A stretch of DNA of 64,000 nt from Mesorhizobium sp. YM1C-6-2 (GCF_003666685.1 NZ_RCIZ01000003.1:310001-374000); one strand, 5' to 3'; shown: positions 34,973 through 44,060, counted from the first letter of the stretch. The notes: a model not told the origin generated them from the letters alone. Numbers and translations: made by a program.

Positions 34973-36229
34973 ATGACCACGACGCAAAGCCACGAGGACA
35001 GACCGCTCGACGTGCTGGTGGCCGGGGCAGGCTATGTCGGGCTCGCCACCGCGGTTTCGCTGAAGCAGGCGCGGCCGAACCTCTCGGTGGCGGTGGTCGA
35101 CGCGGCGCCCGCCGGCGTCTGGCAGAAGGACACGCGGGCCTCGGCGATCGCGGCGGCGGCGAGCCGCATGCTCGACCGGCTGGGCTGCTGGGAAGAGATA
35201 CTGCCGCAGGCGCAGGCGATGACGGAGATGGTCATCACCGATTCGCGCACGACGGATCCGGTGCGGCCGGTGTTCCTGACCTTCGACGGCGAGATCGCGC
35301 CGGGCGAACCTTTCGCCCACATGGTCGCCAACAAGGTGCTGAACGGCGCGCTGCGGCGGCGCGCGGCGGAGCTCGGCATCGACATCATCGAGGGCGTCGC
35401 GGTGTCCTCCTTCGAGGCGGGACCGGCGATCATGAAGGTGCATCTGGCCGACGGCGTGTCGGTCGAGACGCGGCTGCTTGCGGCGGCCGACGGCGTGAAG
35501 TCGAAACTGCGCGACATGGCCGGCATCAAGACGGTGACCTGGGAGTACGGCCAGTCGGGGATCGTCTGCACGGTGGGCCACGAGCGGCCGCACAACGGCC
35601 GCGCCGAGGAGCATTTTTTCCCCGCAGGGCCTTTCGCCGTCCTGCCGCTGAAGCCTGGAGAGGACGGCTCGAACCGCTCGTCGATCGTGTGGACGGAACG
35701 GACGGCGGACGCCGAGAAACTGGTTTCGGGCGACGAGCTGGTGTTCGAGGTCGAGCTGGAGCAGCGTTTCGGGCTGAAGCTCGGCGAAATCCGTGTCGAG
35801 GGCAAGCCGCGGGCATGGCCGCTCGGACTGACGCTGGCGCGCGCTTTCGTGGCGCATCGTTTCGCGCTGGTGGGTGATGCCGCGCACGGCATCCATCCGA
35901 TCGCCGGGCAGGGGCTCAATCTCGGCTTCAAGGATGCGGCGGCGCTCGCCGAGACGGTGGTCGAGGCGGATCGGCTCGGCCAGGACATAGGCACTCTCGA
36001 CGTGCTGGAGCGCTACCAGATCTGGCGGCGCTTCGACACGGTGCAGATGGGGGTCACGACGGACGTGCTGAACCGCATGTTCTCCAGCGATTTCGCCCCG
36101 CTGAGGCAGGTGCGAGACATCGGGCTCGGCCTCGTCGACCGCATGCCGCGGCTGAAGGAGTTTTTCATCCGCCAGGCGTCGGGGCTTGCCGGCGACACGC
36201 CGCGGCTGCTGAAGGGCGAGGCGATCTAG
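34973..36229 (+). CDS. UbiH/UbiF/COQ6-family FAD-dependent hydroxylase
   Basis: A 418-residue flavoprotein monooxygenase of the ubiquinone-hydroxylase family. It has the dinucleotide motif GAGYVGLA at the N-terminus, the DG motif LLAAADGVKSK and the FAD-ribityl motif GDAAHGIHPIAGQGLNLGFKD. The ATG at 34973 is preceded by GGAG. In alphaproteobacteria one or two such enzymes perform several ring hydroxylations; this is probably ubiquinone biosynthesis, but regiospecificity cannot be read from the sequence. The upstream tesB gene is divergent. Confidence 0.9.
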   Translation: MTTTQSHEDRPLDVLVAGAGYVGLATAVSLKQARPNLSVAVVDAAPAGVWQKDTRASAIAAAASRMLDRLGCWEEILPQAQAMTEMVITDSRTTDPVRPVFLTFDGEIAPGEPFAHMVANKVLNGALRRRAAELGIDIIEGVAVSSFEAGPAIMKVHLADGVSVETRLLAAADGVKSKLRDMAGIKTVTWEYGQSGIVCTVGHERPHNGRAEEHFFPAGPFAVLPLKPGEDGSNRSSIVWTERTADAEKLVSGDELVFEVELEQRFGLKLGEIRVEGKPRAWPLGLTLARAFVAHRFALVGDAAHGIHPIAGQGLNLGFKDAAALAETVVEADRLGQDIGTLDVLERYQIWRRFDTVQMGVTTDVLNRMFSSDFAPLRQVRDIGLGLVDRMPRLKEFFIRQASGLAGDTPRLLKGEAI

Positions 36230-36342
36230 CCGATCCCGGTGTGCCGAGGTCCGTCCGAACGCAATGGACTCGGCCCGCCCGGAGGCTCATAACGCGCAGG
36301 CAGCCGGCGATGCCGGCACTCGTCCGCCGCGGAGGGAAGCAA

Positions 36343-37272
36343 ATGGACAAGCCGCGTATCTTTCTCGGTTCTTCGGGAAAGCAGGAAAGGCTGCTGGATG
36401 ATTTGACGAGCGGCCTCTCCGATATTGCGCATGTCGATCCGTGGACGACGTCGTTCAACCCCGGGACGACCACGCTGGAGCGCCTGGTCGAGCTTGCCCA
36501 TGAAGTGGATTTCGCAGCGTTCGTGTTCGCCAAGGACGACTGGACGGCTGCAAGTACGTCCGGGCCGGCGTCGCCGGATGCCGGCCAGGCCTCACCGCGC
36601 GACAATGTCGTGTTCGAAGCGGGACTTTTCGGCGGCGTCCTCGGGATGCGGCGCACCTTCATCCTTCATTCGAGAGGGGCGAAGCTTCCGACCGATCTTC
36701 TCGGACTCACGTCTATACGCTACGGCGATGCGGACACCGCCGACGAGATACAGATCATAGTCGACAAGCTGCGCAAGGCGATCGAGAACGAAGGACGGAT
36801 GGCCGACATAGAGGGCCTGTGGTGGCAGTTTTCGCTGTCGGAGCGCAGCCAGAAGGAACCCTCGGCGGTCAGCCTCCTGCGCATATCGCGAGACCGCAAG
36901 GGCGCGCTGGAGATAAACGGGCGTTCCTGGCAGGAGGACGGCCGGCTCTCGGCGAGGTACTGGAGCGAAGCGGCAAAGGAGAGGCGGGAGCCTTCCGGAC
37001 TGTTCTACTACTGGAACGGCGAAAGGCCCCTGGACCCCAACGCCCCGCATCTGGAGGGGACAGGCGAGATCCGCCTGGAGTCGGCAGACCGGGCGAACGG
37101 CTATTTCACGACCCGCTCCGATGGGCGCCAGAAAGTGAATGCGCGGACATCGGGCATCTATGTCCGCGCCGGCTCCGAGGACCTGAAAACCCTGGACGGC
37201 TCGGACAACGCCCAGCGCGCGAAGCTGATCGCGGACATGCTGTCCCATTGGAAGGCCACGATCAGCACGTGA
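36343..37272 (+). CDS. Orphan TIR-like nucleotide-binding protein with unassigned C-terminal domain
   Basis: A 309-residue protein. Residues 4-140 match the predicted nucleotide-binding TIR-like family (PF10137, TIR_2): KPRIFLGSSGKQ, the FNPGTTTLERLVE motif, FVFAKDDW and SPRDNVVFEAGLFGG, where E92 is the likely catalytic Glu of NADases in this fold. Residues about 155-309 form a second, beta-rich domain with spaced aromatic/Gly positions (GLWWQF, NGRSWQEDG, YWSEA, FYYWNGE, GTGEIRLES, GYFTTRSDG), which I cannot assign. The ATG at 36343 has a strong GGAGGG site; a longer upstream frame is a shadow. PF10137 domains are effectors in CBASS-type immunity, but no cyclase, ubiquitin-like or other defence gene is beside it. 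Substrate, trigger and role are unproven. Confidence 0.85.
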   Translation: MDKPRIFLGSSGKQERLLDDLTSGLSDIAHVDPWTTSFNPGTTTLERLVELAHEVDFAAFVFAKDDWTAASTSGPASPDAGQASPRDNVVFEAGLFGGVLGMRRTFILHSRGAKLPTDLLGLTSIRYGDADTADEIQIIVDKLRKAIENEGRMADIEGLWWQFSLSERSQKEPSAVSLLRISRDRKGALEINGRSWQEDGRLSARYWSEAAKERREPSGLFYYWNGERPLDPNAPHLEGTGEIRLESADRANGYFTTRSDGRQKVNARTSGIYVRAGSEDLKTLDGSDNAQRAKLIADMLSHWKATIST

Positions 37273-37398
37273 GACGCGTGCCCTAAGCTTCACCGCAGGG
37301 CAGGCAATAGTCCGACCACGCCGAAGGGCTTCAGGCGACCCAGGTTCCTTGGAGCGTCTCTGGACGCAAAACCGCTGCGCACTTTTGCCGGAATCGGC

Positions 37399-37755
37399 CT
37401 AGCTGCCGGGAATGTCGTAGACCGCCCTGACCTCGATCGTGCCCCATTCGGCGATCGGGATCTCGCTTGCGATCTCGAGCGCTTCCTCGCGGCTGTCTGT
37501 ATCGATCATGACGAAGCCGAGCAGTTGCTCCCGGGTTTCGGCGAAAGGACCGTCCATCATGACGACCTTGCCGCTTCGCTTGCGGATGGTGGTGGACGTG
37601 CTCGTCGACTGCAGGGCCTGGGCGACGACCAGCTTGCCGGCTTCCTCGATCGATTTGTCATGGGCGGTCGAACGGCGGTCTAGCTCCGCCAGCCCCTCCT
37701 TGCTCAGGGCCTGCAGATATTTCTCTTCGCCGTAGACGAGACAGACATAGTTCAT
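37399..37755 (-). CDS. DGPF-domain (YCII-related) protein
   Basis: A 118-residue ferredoxin-like-fold protein with the diagnostic DGPFAETREQLLGF motif and the MNYVCLVYGEE N-terminus of the DGPF/YCII-related family. Relatives are often encoded beside an ECF-type sigma factor, but none is present here. The frame is bracketed by short gaps of about 120 and 190 bases. Function unknown. Confidence 0.9.
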   Translation of the reverse strand: MNYVCLVYGEEKYLQALSKEGLAELDRRSTAHDKSIEEAGKLVVAQALQSTSTSTTIRKRSGKVVMMDGPFAETREQLLGFVMIDTDSREEALEIASEIPIAEWGTIEVRAVYDIPGS

Positions 37756-37946
37756 CGCTTGCTCCTTTCAGTCTGTTGGGCGGTGGTTCGAGCGGAGGAC
37801 GGACGCGAACAGCGAAGGCCGACATTTTTCAGGCGGTTCTTTTGAGGGATTTTCGAGTCGAAGCATGCCGGGGTCCCGCGTATAGTGCCCGCCGTGCCGT
37901 GAAATTTCCGTCCGGCCTACCGTTTCAACCCCAGGAGAAGATGATC

Positions 37947-38372
37947 ATGGACCGTCATGCCACAGCCGTCTGGAGCGGCACGCTGAAGGAAGGCAAGGGC
38001 ACCGTAGACACGCAAAGCGGGGCGCTGAAGAGCGTCGGCTATTCCTTCAAGGGCCGGTTCGAGGACGAAAGCGGCAAGTCGGGCACAAATCCGGAAGAGC
38101 TCCTGGCCGCCGCGCATGCCGGCTGCTTCGCCATGCAGCTCTCGCATTTCCTCGCCGAGAACGGCACCCCGGCGGAAAAGCTCGACGCCAAGGCCGTGGT
38201 GACGCTGGTGCCGGGCACCGGCATCACCGGCAGCGCGCTGACGCTCACCGGCACGGTTCCCGGCATCGACGCCGCCAAATTCAAGGAACTGGCCGACAAG
38301 GCGAAGGCCGAATGCCCGGTGTCGCGCGCGCTCGGCGCCATCAACGTCTCTCTCGACGCCAAGCTCGGCTGA
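37947..38372 (+). CDS. OsmC/Ohr-family peroxiredoxin
   Basis: A 141-residue OsmC-type protein that reduces organic hydroperoxides. It has both redox Cys residues (HAGCFAMQL and KAECPVSRAL) and the GTNPEELLAAAHA motif. The start at 37947 (MDRHATAVWSG) has AGGAG at proper spacing; an ATG six bases upstream is too close to it. It belongs to the OsmC branch (MDRHATAVWSGTLKEGKG) rather than Ohr. Confidence 0.93.
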   Translation: MDRHATAVWSGTLKEGKGTVDTQSGALKSVGYSFKGRFEDESGKSGTNPEELLAAAHAGCFAMQLSHFLAENGTPAEKLDAKAVVTLVPGTGITGSALTLTGTVPGIDAAKFKELADKAKAECPVSRALGAINVSLDAKLG

Positions 38373-38487
38373 GCCGCCACGGCGCGGAGGCGACGGCCTC
38401 CGCGCCAGCCGACGAGCCTCTCCCGGGCAGCGCCCGGAACCTGCGCCCCCATTGCGCGTTCTTGCCGACCGGCATCTGAGGGGCGTC

Positions 38488-39075
38488 ATGGAACAGCTCG
38501 TCGAAGAATTCGCGCATCCTACCTACACGTCGTTTCCGGTGATCGTGGCGCGGCTGCTGCTCGCGGCCATCTTCGGCGCGGCGATCGGCTTCGAGCGGGA
38601 ATGGCGCAACCGGCCGGCTGGCCTGCGCACGCATGTGCTGGTCTGCGTGGCGGCGGCGACCTTCGCTATCCTGACCATCGAGATCATCCACGCCCCGATG
38701 TTCACCGCCGATGCGCTGGGCGATGCGGTCAAGGTCGATCCGATCCGCGTCGTCGAGGCGGTGACGGCCGGCGTGGCGTTTCTCGCCGCGGGCGTCGTCA
38801 TCTTCACGCGCGGCCAGGTGCACGGGCTGACGACGGGCGCCGGCATGTGGCTCGCCGGTGCGATCGGCGTCGCCTGTGGCCTTGGTCTCTGGCAGATCGC
38901 CCTTTTCGCGACCGTTCTGGCGCTGGCCGTGCTCGTCCTGCTCTATGCGTTCGAGAATGAGATGGACATGAACAAGGGCGAGGATTTCGACCTGCCGGAG
39001 GGCGGCGGCGATGCCCGGCGCGCAACGAAGCCCAAGGCGGACGATCCGACACATTCGGAACCGCGCAAGGAGTGA
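38488..39075 (+). CDS. MgtC/SapB family membrane protein
   Basis: A 195-residue inner-membrane protein with about five transmembrane helices, the N-terminal MgtC motif AIFGAAIGFEREWRNRPAGLRTHVLVC and the GVVIFTRGQVHGLTTGAGMWLAGAIG stretch split over helices 3-4. The C-terminus is a polar 40-residue tail rather than the ACT-like domain of long MgtC. These proteins help in magnesium limitation and intracellular life, but a direct transport role is not shown. The ATG at 38488 follows GAGGGG. Confidence 0.88.
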   Translation: MEQLVEEFAHPTYTSFPVIVARLLLAAIFGAAIGFEREWRNRPAGLRTHVLVCVAAATFAILTIEIIHAPMFTADALGDAVKVDPIRVVEAVTAGVAFLAAGVVIFTRGQVHGLTTGAGMWLAGAIGVACGLGLWQIALFATVLALAVLVLLYAFENEMDMNKGEDFDLPEGGGDARRATKPKADDPTHSEPRKE

Positions 39076-39094
39076 TCCTGCGCCGGGCAGCCGG

Positions 39095-39562
39095 TCACTT
39101 CTTCGGCACGACCTTGCCCGGCATGGACAGGTCTCCCGAGGCGATGTCATGGACGCCGGTCACGCAAAGCAGCGGCGCCTTGCCCTCGCCGTTGACCTGC
39201 AACTCGGCCGTCACCGCGTCGAACGAGGCCTGTTCGCCGCCCTTTACCGGTACGGTTACGCGGGCGGTCTTGCCTGAAAGCTGCGGCGACATGCCGGGGC
39301 TGTCCAGCGCCAGCGGCAACATGGGCGCGGTGGCAGGCAGGACGTCGACGCCGGGCGAAACGTCGAGCACCTTCAGGCCGGCGCCGCAGGCGGCGTCCTT
39401 GCCGAGCACCACCCAGTGGGAGTGCCAGGAAGCGCCGTCATCGGACGGGTCGCCGTTGGCGTTCTCGTCGAACAGCGGCGTATCGTCGAAATCGGGATGG
39501 GCGGTGATGGCAAGCGCAAGAATGCCCGACTTTTCGGCAAAGCCGGCGGTGGCGGGATCGAG
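39095..39562 (-). pseudogene. 5'-truncated gene for a periplasmic-type protein
   Basis: The frame on the minus strand reads coherently from 39562 to the stop at 39095-39097 (about 155 residues: GFAEKSGILALAI, HPDFDDTPLFDENANGD, WHSHWVVLGKDAACGAGLKVLD, ending GDLSMPGKVVPKK). A stop (TGA at 39563-39565) lies in frame just upstream, and the signal peptide and start expected for such a protein are missing. The only ATG/GTG start left is an internal GTG at 39412. This indicates loss of the 5' end at the junction with the truncated MarR gene next to it. Conserved hypothetical type, function unknown. Confidence 0.65.
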
Positions 39563-39565
39563 TCA

Positions 39566-39988
39566 CGCACGCCAGGCGCGCTTACGGCGTATCTGGGGGT
39601 AACGAAAGGAACCGTCTCGCAGACGCTAATGTCGCTCGAGCGGGCAGGGCTGGTGTCCAAGACGATTGACGCGGCCGATCGGCGATCGGTGAAGCTGGAG
39701 CTTACCGATGCAGGCCGCGACCGGTTGCGCCGGGACGAGATCGCGAGGGTCCAGGCGATGGTCGACGCGATGCTCGAACTGGACCGCCTTCGGCTCGACG
39801 ACGCGCTGCGGCAATTGCTGAAGACGCGTCTCGAACTCGAGGGCGGCCGCGCCTTCGGCCTGTGCCGGACCTGCCGTCATTTCGCGGCCGATGCGCGAGG
39901 TCCGGCCAAGCATCATTGCCGGTTGCTGGATGAGCCCCTGGCCGACGCGGAGGCGGACGAGATTTGTTACGAGCAGGAAGCCGCGTGA
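39566..39988 (+). pseudogene. 5'-truncated MarR-family regulator with C-terminal Cys cluster
   Basis: From about 39569 the frame encodes the second half of a MarR winged helix (LTAYLGVTKGTVSQTLMSLERAGLV, DRRSVKLELTDAGRD), then a helical dimer region and a Cys-rich tail (GLCRTCRHF, HHCRLL, EICYEQ). The N-terminal dimerisation and first helices of a normal MarR are absent. The frame stays open upstream to 39416, but that part is antisense to the neighbouring truncated gene and is not MarR sequence, so any product would be chimeric. The four Cys residues suggest a metal or redox sensor. It is followed by a redoxin gene, its likely original target. Confidence 0.7.
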
Positions 39989-40052
39989 TGCGCAGACAAT
40001 CCCATGGCTCAGCCGCACCAGCGGCGGCTGACGACGAGAACCGGGGCGAGCC

Positions 40053-40547
40053 ATGAGCACGGGTGCAGGCGATATCGACCTGGCGCCGCCGCTCCAGGTC
40101 GCGCAATGGCTGAACACGGACGTCCCGCTCGACCTCGCGTCGTTGCGCGGCAAGGTGGTCCTGATCGTCGCGTTCCAGCTTCTGTGCCCTGGCTGCGTCA
40201 GCCAGGGCCTGCCGCAGGCGAACCGGATCCATCAGAGTTTCGGTCCGTCGGACCTTCAGGTGCTTGGGCTGCACAGCGTCTTCGAGCACCACGATGCGCA
40301 AGGTCCGGTCACCCTGGCCGCCTTCCTGCACGAGAACCGTATCCGGTTCCCGGTCGCCGTCGACGCTCCCGCGGACAACGGGCCGATTCCCCGCACGATG
40401 CAGGATTACCGGCTTCAGGGTACGCCGAGCTTCATGCTGATCGGGCGCGATGGTGGGCTGAAGGCGGTCCGGTTCGGCCATGTTCCCGACCTTCAGATGG
40501 GCGCCGAAATCGCGCAGTTGCTGCTGGAACGCCGGCCTGACGTTTGA
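40053..40547 (+). CDS. Redoxin/TlpA-like thioredoxin-fold protein
   Basis: A 164-residue thioredoxin-fold protein with a CPGC redox motif (LCPGCVSQGLPQ, about residue 44-55), the cis-Pro region QGTPSFMLIGRDG and no signal peptide, hence probably cytoplasmic. It looks like a peroxiredoxin/redoxin-domain reductase. It starts 64 bases after the truncated MarR gene and on the same strand, consistent with a former regulator-target pair. Partner unknown. Confidence 0.85.
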   Translation: MSTGAGDIDLAPPLQVAQWLNTDVPLDLASLRGKVVLIVAFQLLCPGCVSQGLPQANRIHQSFGPSDLQVLGLHSVFEHHDAQGPVTLAAFLHENRIRFPVAVDAPADNGPIPRTMQDYRLQGTPSFMLIGRDGGLKAVRFGHVPDLQMGAEIAQLLLERRPDV

Positions 40548-40659
40548 GGCAATGGCCGCTCCGCTCGGCAATTGCCGATGGCGAGCTTTGTTGGTATGAA
40601 GGCCGCCGATGGAAGAGCTGTTCGGAGATTCGGCCTACAAGGGCTTCGTGCTGCAGGAC

Positions 40660-40686
40660 AAGAAGCGCCTGCCGGCGCGCTTCTTT
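40660..40686. terminator. Weak terminator-like hairpin between redoxin and leuC genes
   Basis: AAGAAGCGC pairs with GCGCTTCTT around an 8-base loop, followed by only a short T run. It lies 112 bases after the redoxin stop. The rest of the 259-base gap holds no supported gene. Confidence 0.4.
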
Positions 40687-40806
40687 GCGTGCGTCACGGG
40701 CGCGCTTACGAGCCGACTCCGCTAGCCCCGACTTCGGCCGATTGGCCCGTCCGGCGCGGCCGGAACCTTTCCTGACATTTCTTCGACAATCGACGGATTT
40801 ACGCAC

Positions 40807-42219
40807 ATGAGCGCACCGCGCACCCTCTACGACAAGATCTTCGACGACCATATCGTCCAGCGCGACGAGGACGGCACCTGCCTGCTCTACATCGACCGCC
40901 ATCTCGTTCACGAAGTGACCAGCCCTCAGGCTTTCGAAGGGCTGCGGATGACGGGTCGTCAGGTCCGCCATCCGGAAAAGACGCTCGCCGTGGTCGACCA
41001 CAACGTCTCGACCTCGCCTGACCGCAAGCTCGGCATCAACAAGAGCGAGGAAAGCCGCATCCAGATCGCGGCGCTGGCGCAGAACGCCGCCGATTTCGGC
41101 CTCGAATATTATTCCGAGAACGACGTCCGCCAGGGCATCGTCCACATCATCGGCCCCGAGCAGGGCTTTACGCTGCCCGGCATGACGATCGTCTGCGGCG
41201 ACAGCCATACCTCGACGCATGGCGCGTTCGGCGCGCTGGCGCACGGCATCGGCACCTCGGAGGTCGAGCATGTGCTCGCCACCCAGACGCTTATCCAGAA
41301 GAAGGCCAAGAACATGCTGGTGCGCGTCGACGGCCAACTGCCGGAGGGCGTCACCGCCAAGGACATCATCCTCGCCATCATCGGCGAGATCGGCACGGCG
41401 GGCGGCACCGGCTACGTCATCGAATATGCGGGCGAGGCGATCCGCGCGCTGTCGATGGAAGGCCGCATGACGATCTGCAACATGTCGATCGAAGGCGGCG
41501 CCCGCGCCGGCCTCATCGCGCCCGACGAGACGACCTTCGCCTACGTCAAGGACAAGCCGCGCGCGCCGAAGGGCAAGGCCTGGGACATGGCGCTCGACTA
41601 CTGGAAGACGCTAAAGACCGACGAGGGCGCCCATTTCGACAAGGTCGTCGTGCTCGACGCGGCCAAGTTGCCGCCGATCGTGACCTGGGGCTCGTCGCCG
41701 GAGGATGTCGCCTCGGTCACCGGAGCGGTGCCCGATCCTGCCGGGATCGAGGACGAGAACAAGCGCAACTCCAAGAAGCGCGCGCTGGAATATATGGGCC
41801 TGGAGCCGGGCACCAAGATGACCGACATCACGCTCGACCGCGTCTTCATCGGCTCCTGCACCAACGGCCGCATTGAGGATCTGCGCGCCGTCGCCAAGGT
41901 CGTCGAAGGCAAGAAGGTTGCCGCGAGCGTCAACGCCATGATCGTGCCGGGCTCAGGCCTGGTGAAGGAGCAGGCGGAGAAGGAAGGCCTCGACAAGATA
42001 TTCATCGAGGCGGGCTTCGACTGGCGCGAGCCGGGCTGCTCGATGTGCCTTGCGATGAACGACGACCGGCTGAGCCCCTACGAGCGCTGCGCCTCGACCT
42101 CGAACCGCAACTTCGAGGGCCGCCAGGGCTTCAAGGGCCGCACCCACCTGGTGTCGCCGGCAATGGCGGCGGCGGCGGCGATCGCCGGGCATTTCGTCGA
42201 CATTCGCGACTGGAACTGA
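40807..42219 (+). CDS. leuC: 3-isopropylmalate dehydratase large subunit
   Basis: Isomerises 2-isopropylmalate to 3-isopropylmalate in leucine synthesis, in complex with LeuD (not in the window). The 470-residue protein carries the [4Fe-4S]-binding Cys residues in IGSCTNGR and [10 protein letters not shown], plus [19 protein letters not shown] and [22 protein letters not shown]. Length and start ([15 protein letters not shown]) are normal. A GC-rich terminator follows it. Confidence 0.97.
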   Translation: MSAPRTLYDKIFDDHIVQRDEDGTCLLYIDRHLVHEVTSPQAFEGLRMTGRQVRHPEKTLAVVDHNVSTSPDRKLGINKSEESRIQIAALAQNAADFGLEYYSENDVRQGIVHIIGPEQGFTLPGMTIVCGDSHTSTHGAFGALAHGIGTSEVEHVLATQTLIQKKAKNMLVRVDGQLPEGVTAKDIILAIIGEIGTAGGTGYVIEYAGEAIRALSMEGRMTICNMSIEGGARAGLIAPDETTFAYVKDKPRAPKGKAWDMALDYWKTLKTDEGAHFDKVVVLDAAKLPPIVTWGSSPEDVASVTGAVPDPAGIEDENKRNSKKRALEYMGLEPGTKMTDITLDRVFIGSCTNGRIEDLRAVAKVVEGKKVAASVNAMIVPGSGLVKEQAEKEGLDKIFIEAGFDWREPGCSMCLAMNDDRLSPYERCASTSNRNFEGRQGFKGRTHLVSPAMAAAAAIAGHFVDIRDWN

Positions 42220-42245
42220 GGCCGGCCAGCCAGCGAGGACTACTC

Positions 42246-42271
42246 AACGGCGCCCCTCGGGGCGCCGTTTT
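42246..42271. terminator. Terminator after leuC
   Basis: An 11-bp stem AACGGCGCCCC/GGGGCGCCGTT with a two-base loop, then TT; as the next gene is convergent it may act on both strands. Confidence 0.8.
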
Positions 42272-42281
42272 CGCAGACGGG

Positions 42282-42593
42282 TCAGTCGGACCGCCTGACG
42301 AACTGGTGGTAGTTGTCGCGGCGGCCGGGAACCTCCTCCTCGACTACCAGCGCCAGCCTGTTCTCGTCGAACACCTTGAACCACTCGTCCCATTCGACGA
42401 GCTCATAGCCGCCGGCGTTCGTCGGCCGGTCGGCCCGATCCTGGTCCTGATAGGCGGCCTGGTCGAAGACGAGCCGCAGCATGGGCTGGGTGCCGCCCGC
42501 CGGCGAGATGTCGACGATGGCGGGAAAGCCCGAGCGGGCGGCGGCCCAGTCACGGACTGCCTGATGGTCGGTGATGAGGATTGTCTCGGCCAT
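42282..42593 (-). CDS. Conserved hypothetical protein
   Basis: A 103-residue acidic protein with a mixed alpha/beta pattern (MAETILITDHQAVRDWAAARSG, GGYELVEWDEWFKVFDENRLALV). No membrane segment, signal or Cys. A GGAG-type site lies before the ATG. Convergent with leuC. I do not know the family; it looks like a small cytosolic stress-type protein seen in rhizobia. Confidence 0.75.
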   Translation of the reverse strand: MAETILITDHQAVRDWAAARSGFPAIVDISPAGGTQPMLRLVFDQAAYQDQDRADRPTNAGGYELVEWDEWFKVFDENRLALVVEEEVPGRRDNYHQFVRRSD

Positions 42594-42740
42594 CTCAAAT
42601 CTCCTTTGCGGTTGCCAGAACGCTGGAGCGGAAGGCGGGTTCCGCGCGCCCTTGCTTCAAATCGGCTCGCCTAACTTAACGGTATCTTTGCGCCTCGCGG
42701 GTTAAGTGTCGAGCCCGGACCGCATGGGGGCGGCGCGTTA

Positions 42741-43940
42741 TTGGACAACCAACTCTTCATAGCGCTGCTGAACCCGGCGATCTCGCTGACGCTCGCCGCA
42801 GCGTTTCTTCTCCTCTGGCTTTACCGGAGGCGGCGCTCGCATCTCCTGATGGTCGCGGTCGCCTTCACCGGCTCGGCCATAGGGTTCATGCTGCAGTACT
42901 TCGTTCTGCCGGTCGGCCTGCCGGTGAGCCGGCTATTGTCCACCCTGTCGTTCACCATTGCGGTGCTGGCGCTGGCCGGCGCGGTGATCGCGCGCTACGG
43001 GCGGACGCCGCCATGGGGCCAGATGGGCCTCCTGGCCCTGGGCGGATTGGCCGGCTTTGCCTGGTTCATGTTCGTCGAGCAGCATCTGACCTGGCGCGTT
43101 TTCTCGATCAATTTCGCGTTCGGGGGCATATGCCTCGTCGTTGCGGCTGAGCTGAAGGCCATTTCCGGAAGGGGGGCGATCGAGCGCATGATGATCGCGC
43201 TTGCCCTGCTGTCCGCCGCGAACTTCCTGATCCGGCCGGTGGCCGCCATGGCGCTCTACGGCTCGTACCAGTCCTATGACGGGTTTTACTCCTCGTTCTA
43301 CTGGACGACGGCCGTGCTGTCGCATGCGGTGTTTTCGCTGCTCATCGCGCTTTCGCTGTTCACCGACGAAGCGTTGGTGATGATGCACAAACTGCATTCG
43401 GATTCGCTGACCGACCCGTTGTCCGGGCTGCTCAACCGGCGCGGTTTCGAGGCGAAGGCTTCGGCTCTGCTGGAGACATGCGCACGCATGAACCTGCCCG
43501 CCGCGCTGATCGCCGCCGATCTCGACCGCTTCAAGGCGCTGAACGACCGCTACGGACACGCCGCCGGCGACCGCGTGATCGTGGAATTCGCGGCGCGCCT
43601 GCGGATGGCCGCCGGCACGCGCGCCGTGGCCGGCAGGCTCGGCGGCGAGGAATTCGCCGTGCTGCTGCCGATGACCGACCTGGCGGCCGCCAGGCTGTTC
43701 GCCGACGCGGTCCGCACCGTGTTCTCGAGCGCCGAGATAGACGGGCTGCCGCCCGAAACGAGGGTGACGGCCAGCTTCGGCATCGCCGCGCGCGCCGGAG
43801 ACGAAAGCCTCGCCGAACTTACGCACCGGGCCGACGAGGCGCTCTATCACGTCAAGCGGGGAGGACGCGACGGCGTGCGCGTCTCCTATCAGCACGTGCC
43901 CGAAGACCTGCCGTCCATGGTGATGCTTCGGCCGGCGTGA
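42741..43940 (+). CDS. Membrane diguanylate cyclase (GGDEF)
   Basis: A 399-residue protein with about seven N-terminal transmembrane helices (to residue about 215), then a GGDEF domain with DPLSGLLNRRGFE, ADLDRFKALNDRYGHAAGD and the active-site motif RLGGEEFAVLLP. The inhibitory RxxD I-site is missing (the four positions read GTRA), so c-di-GMP feedback is unlikely. The start is TTG at 42741; no nearby ATG fits. It is a paralogue of the next gene, 120 bases away. It makes c-di-GMP from two GTP. Confidence 0.88.
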   Translation: MDNQLFIALLNPAISLTLAAAFLLLWLYRRRRSHLLMVAVAFTGSAIGFMLQYFVLPVGLPVSRLLSTLSFTIAVLALAGAVIARYGRTPPWGQMGLLALGGLAGFAWFMFVEQHLTWRVFSINFAFGGICLVVAAELKAISGRGAIERMMIALALLSAANFLIRPVAAMALYGSYQSYDGFYSSFYWTTAVLSHAVFSLLIALSLFTDEALVMMHKLHSDSLTDPLSGLLNRRGFEAKASALLETCARMNLPAALIAADLDRFKALNDRYGHAAGDRVIVEFAARLRMAAGTRAVAGRLGGEEFAVLLPMTDLAAARLFADAVRTVFSSAEIDGLPPETRVTASFGIAARAGDESLAELTHRADEALYHVKRGGRDGVRVSYQHVPEDLPSMVMLRPA

Positions 43941-44060
43941 GGCGCCTCGATTTCGAGCGTGCGCAACCAGACGTTGATGACTTATCGGTTTCGATGTCAG
44001 ATATTAACGGCTTCTTTGTCGGCGCGTGATCCAATGGGCTGAAAGAATGTATCGCTGATC

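Noticed and set aside
39416-39988. The full-length 190-codon ORF as a normal MarR protein
   Set aside because: Its first 50 codons are antisense to the neighbouring truncated gene and are not MarR-like, so it is read as a chimera at a deletion junction.
40609-40725. A 38-codon ORF before leuC considered as a leucine leader peptide
   Set aside because: It has only scattered Leu codons, with no run, and the following hairpin has no alternative pairing that I can see, so attenuation is not supported.
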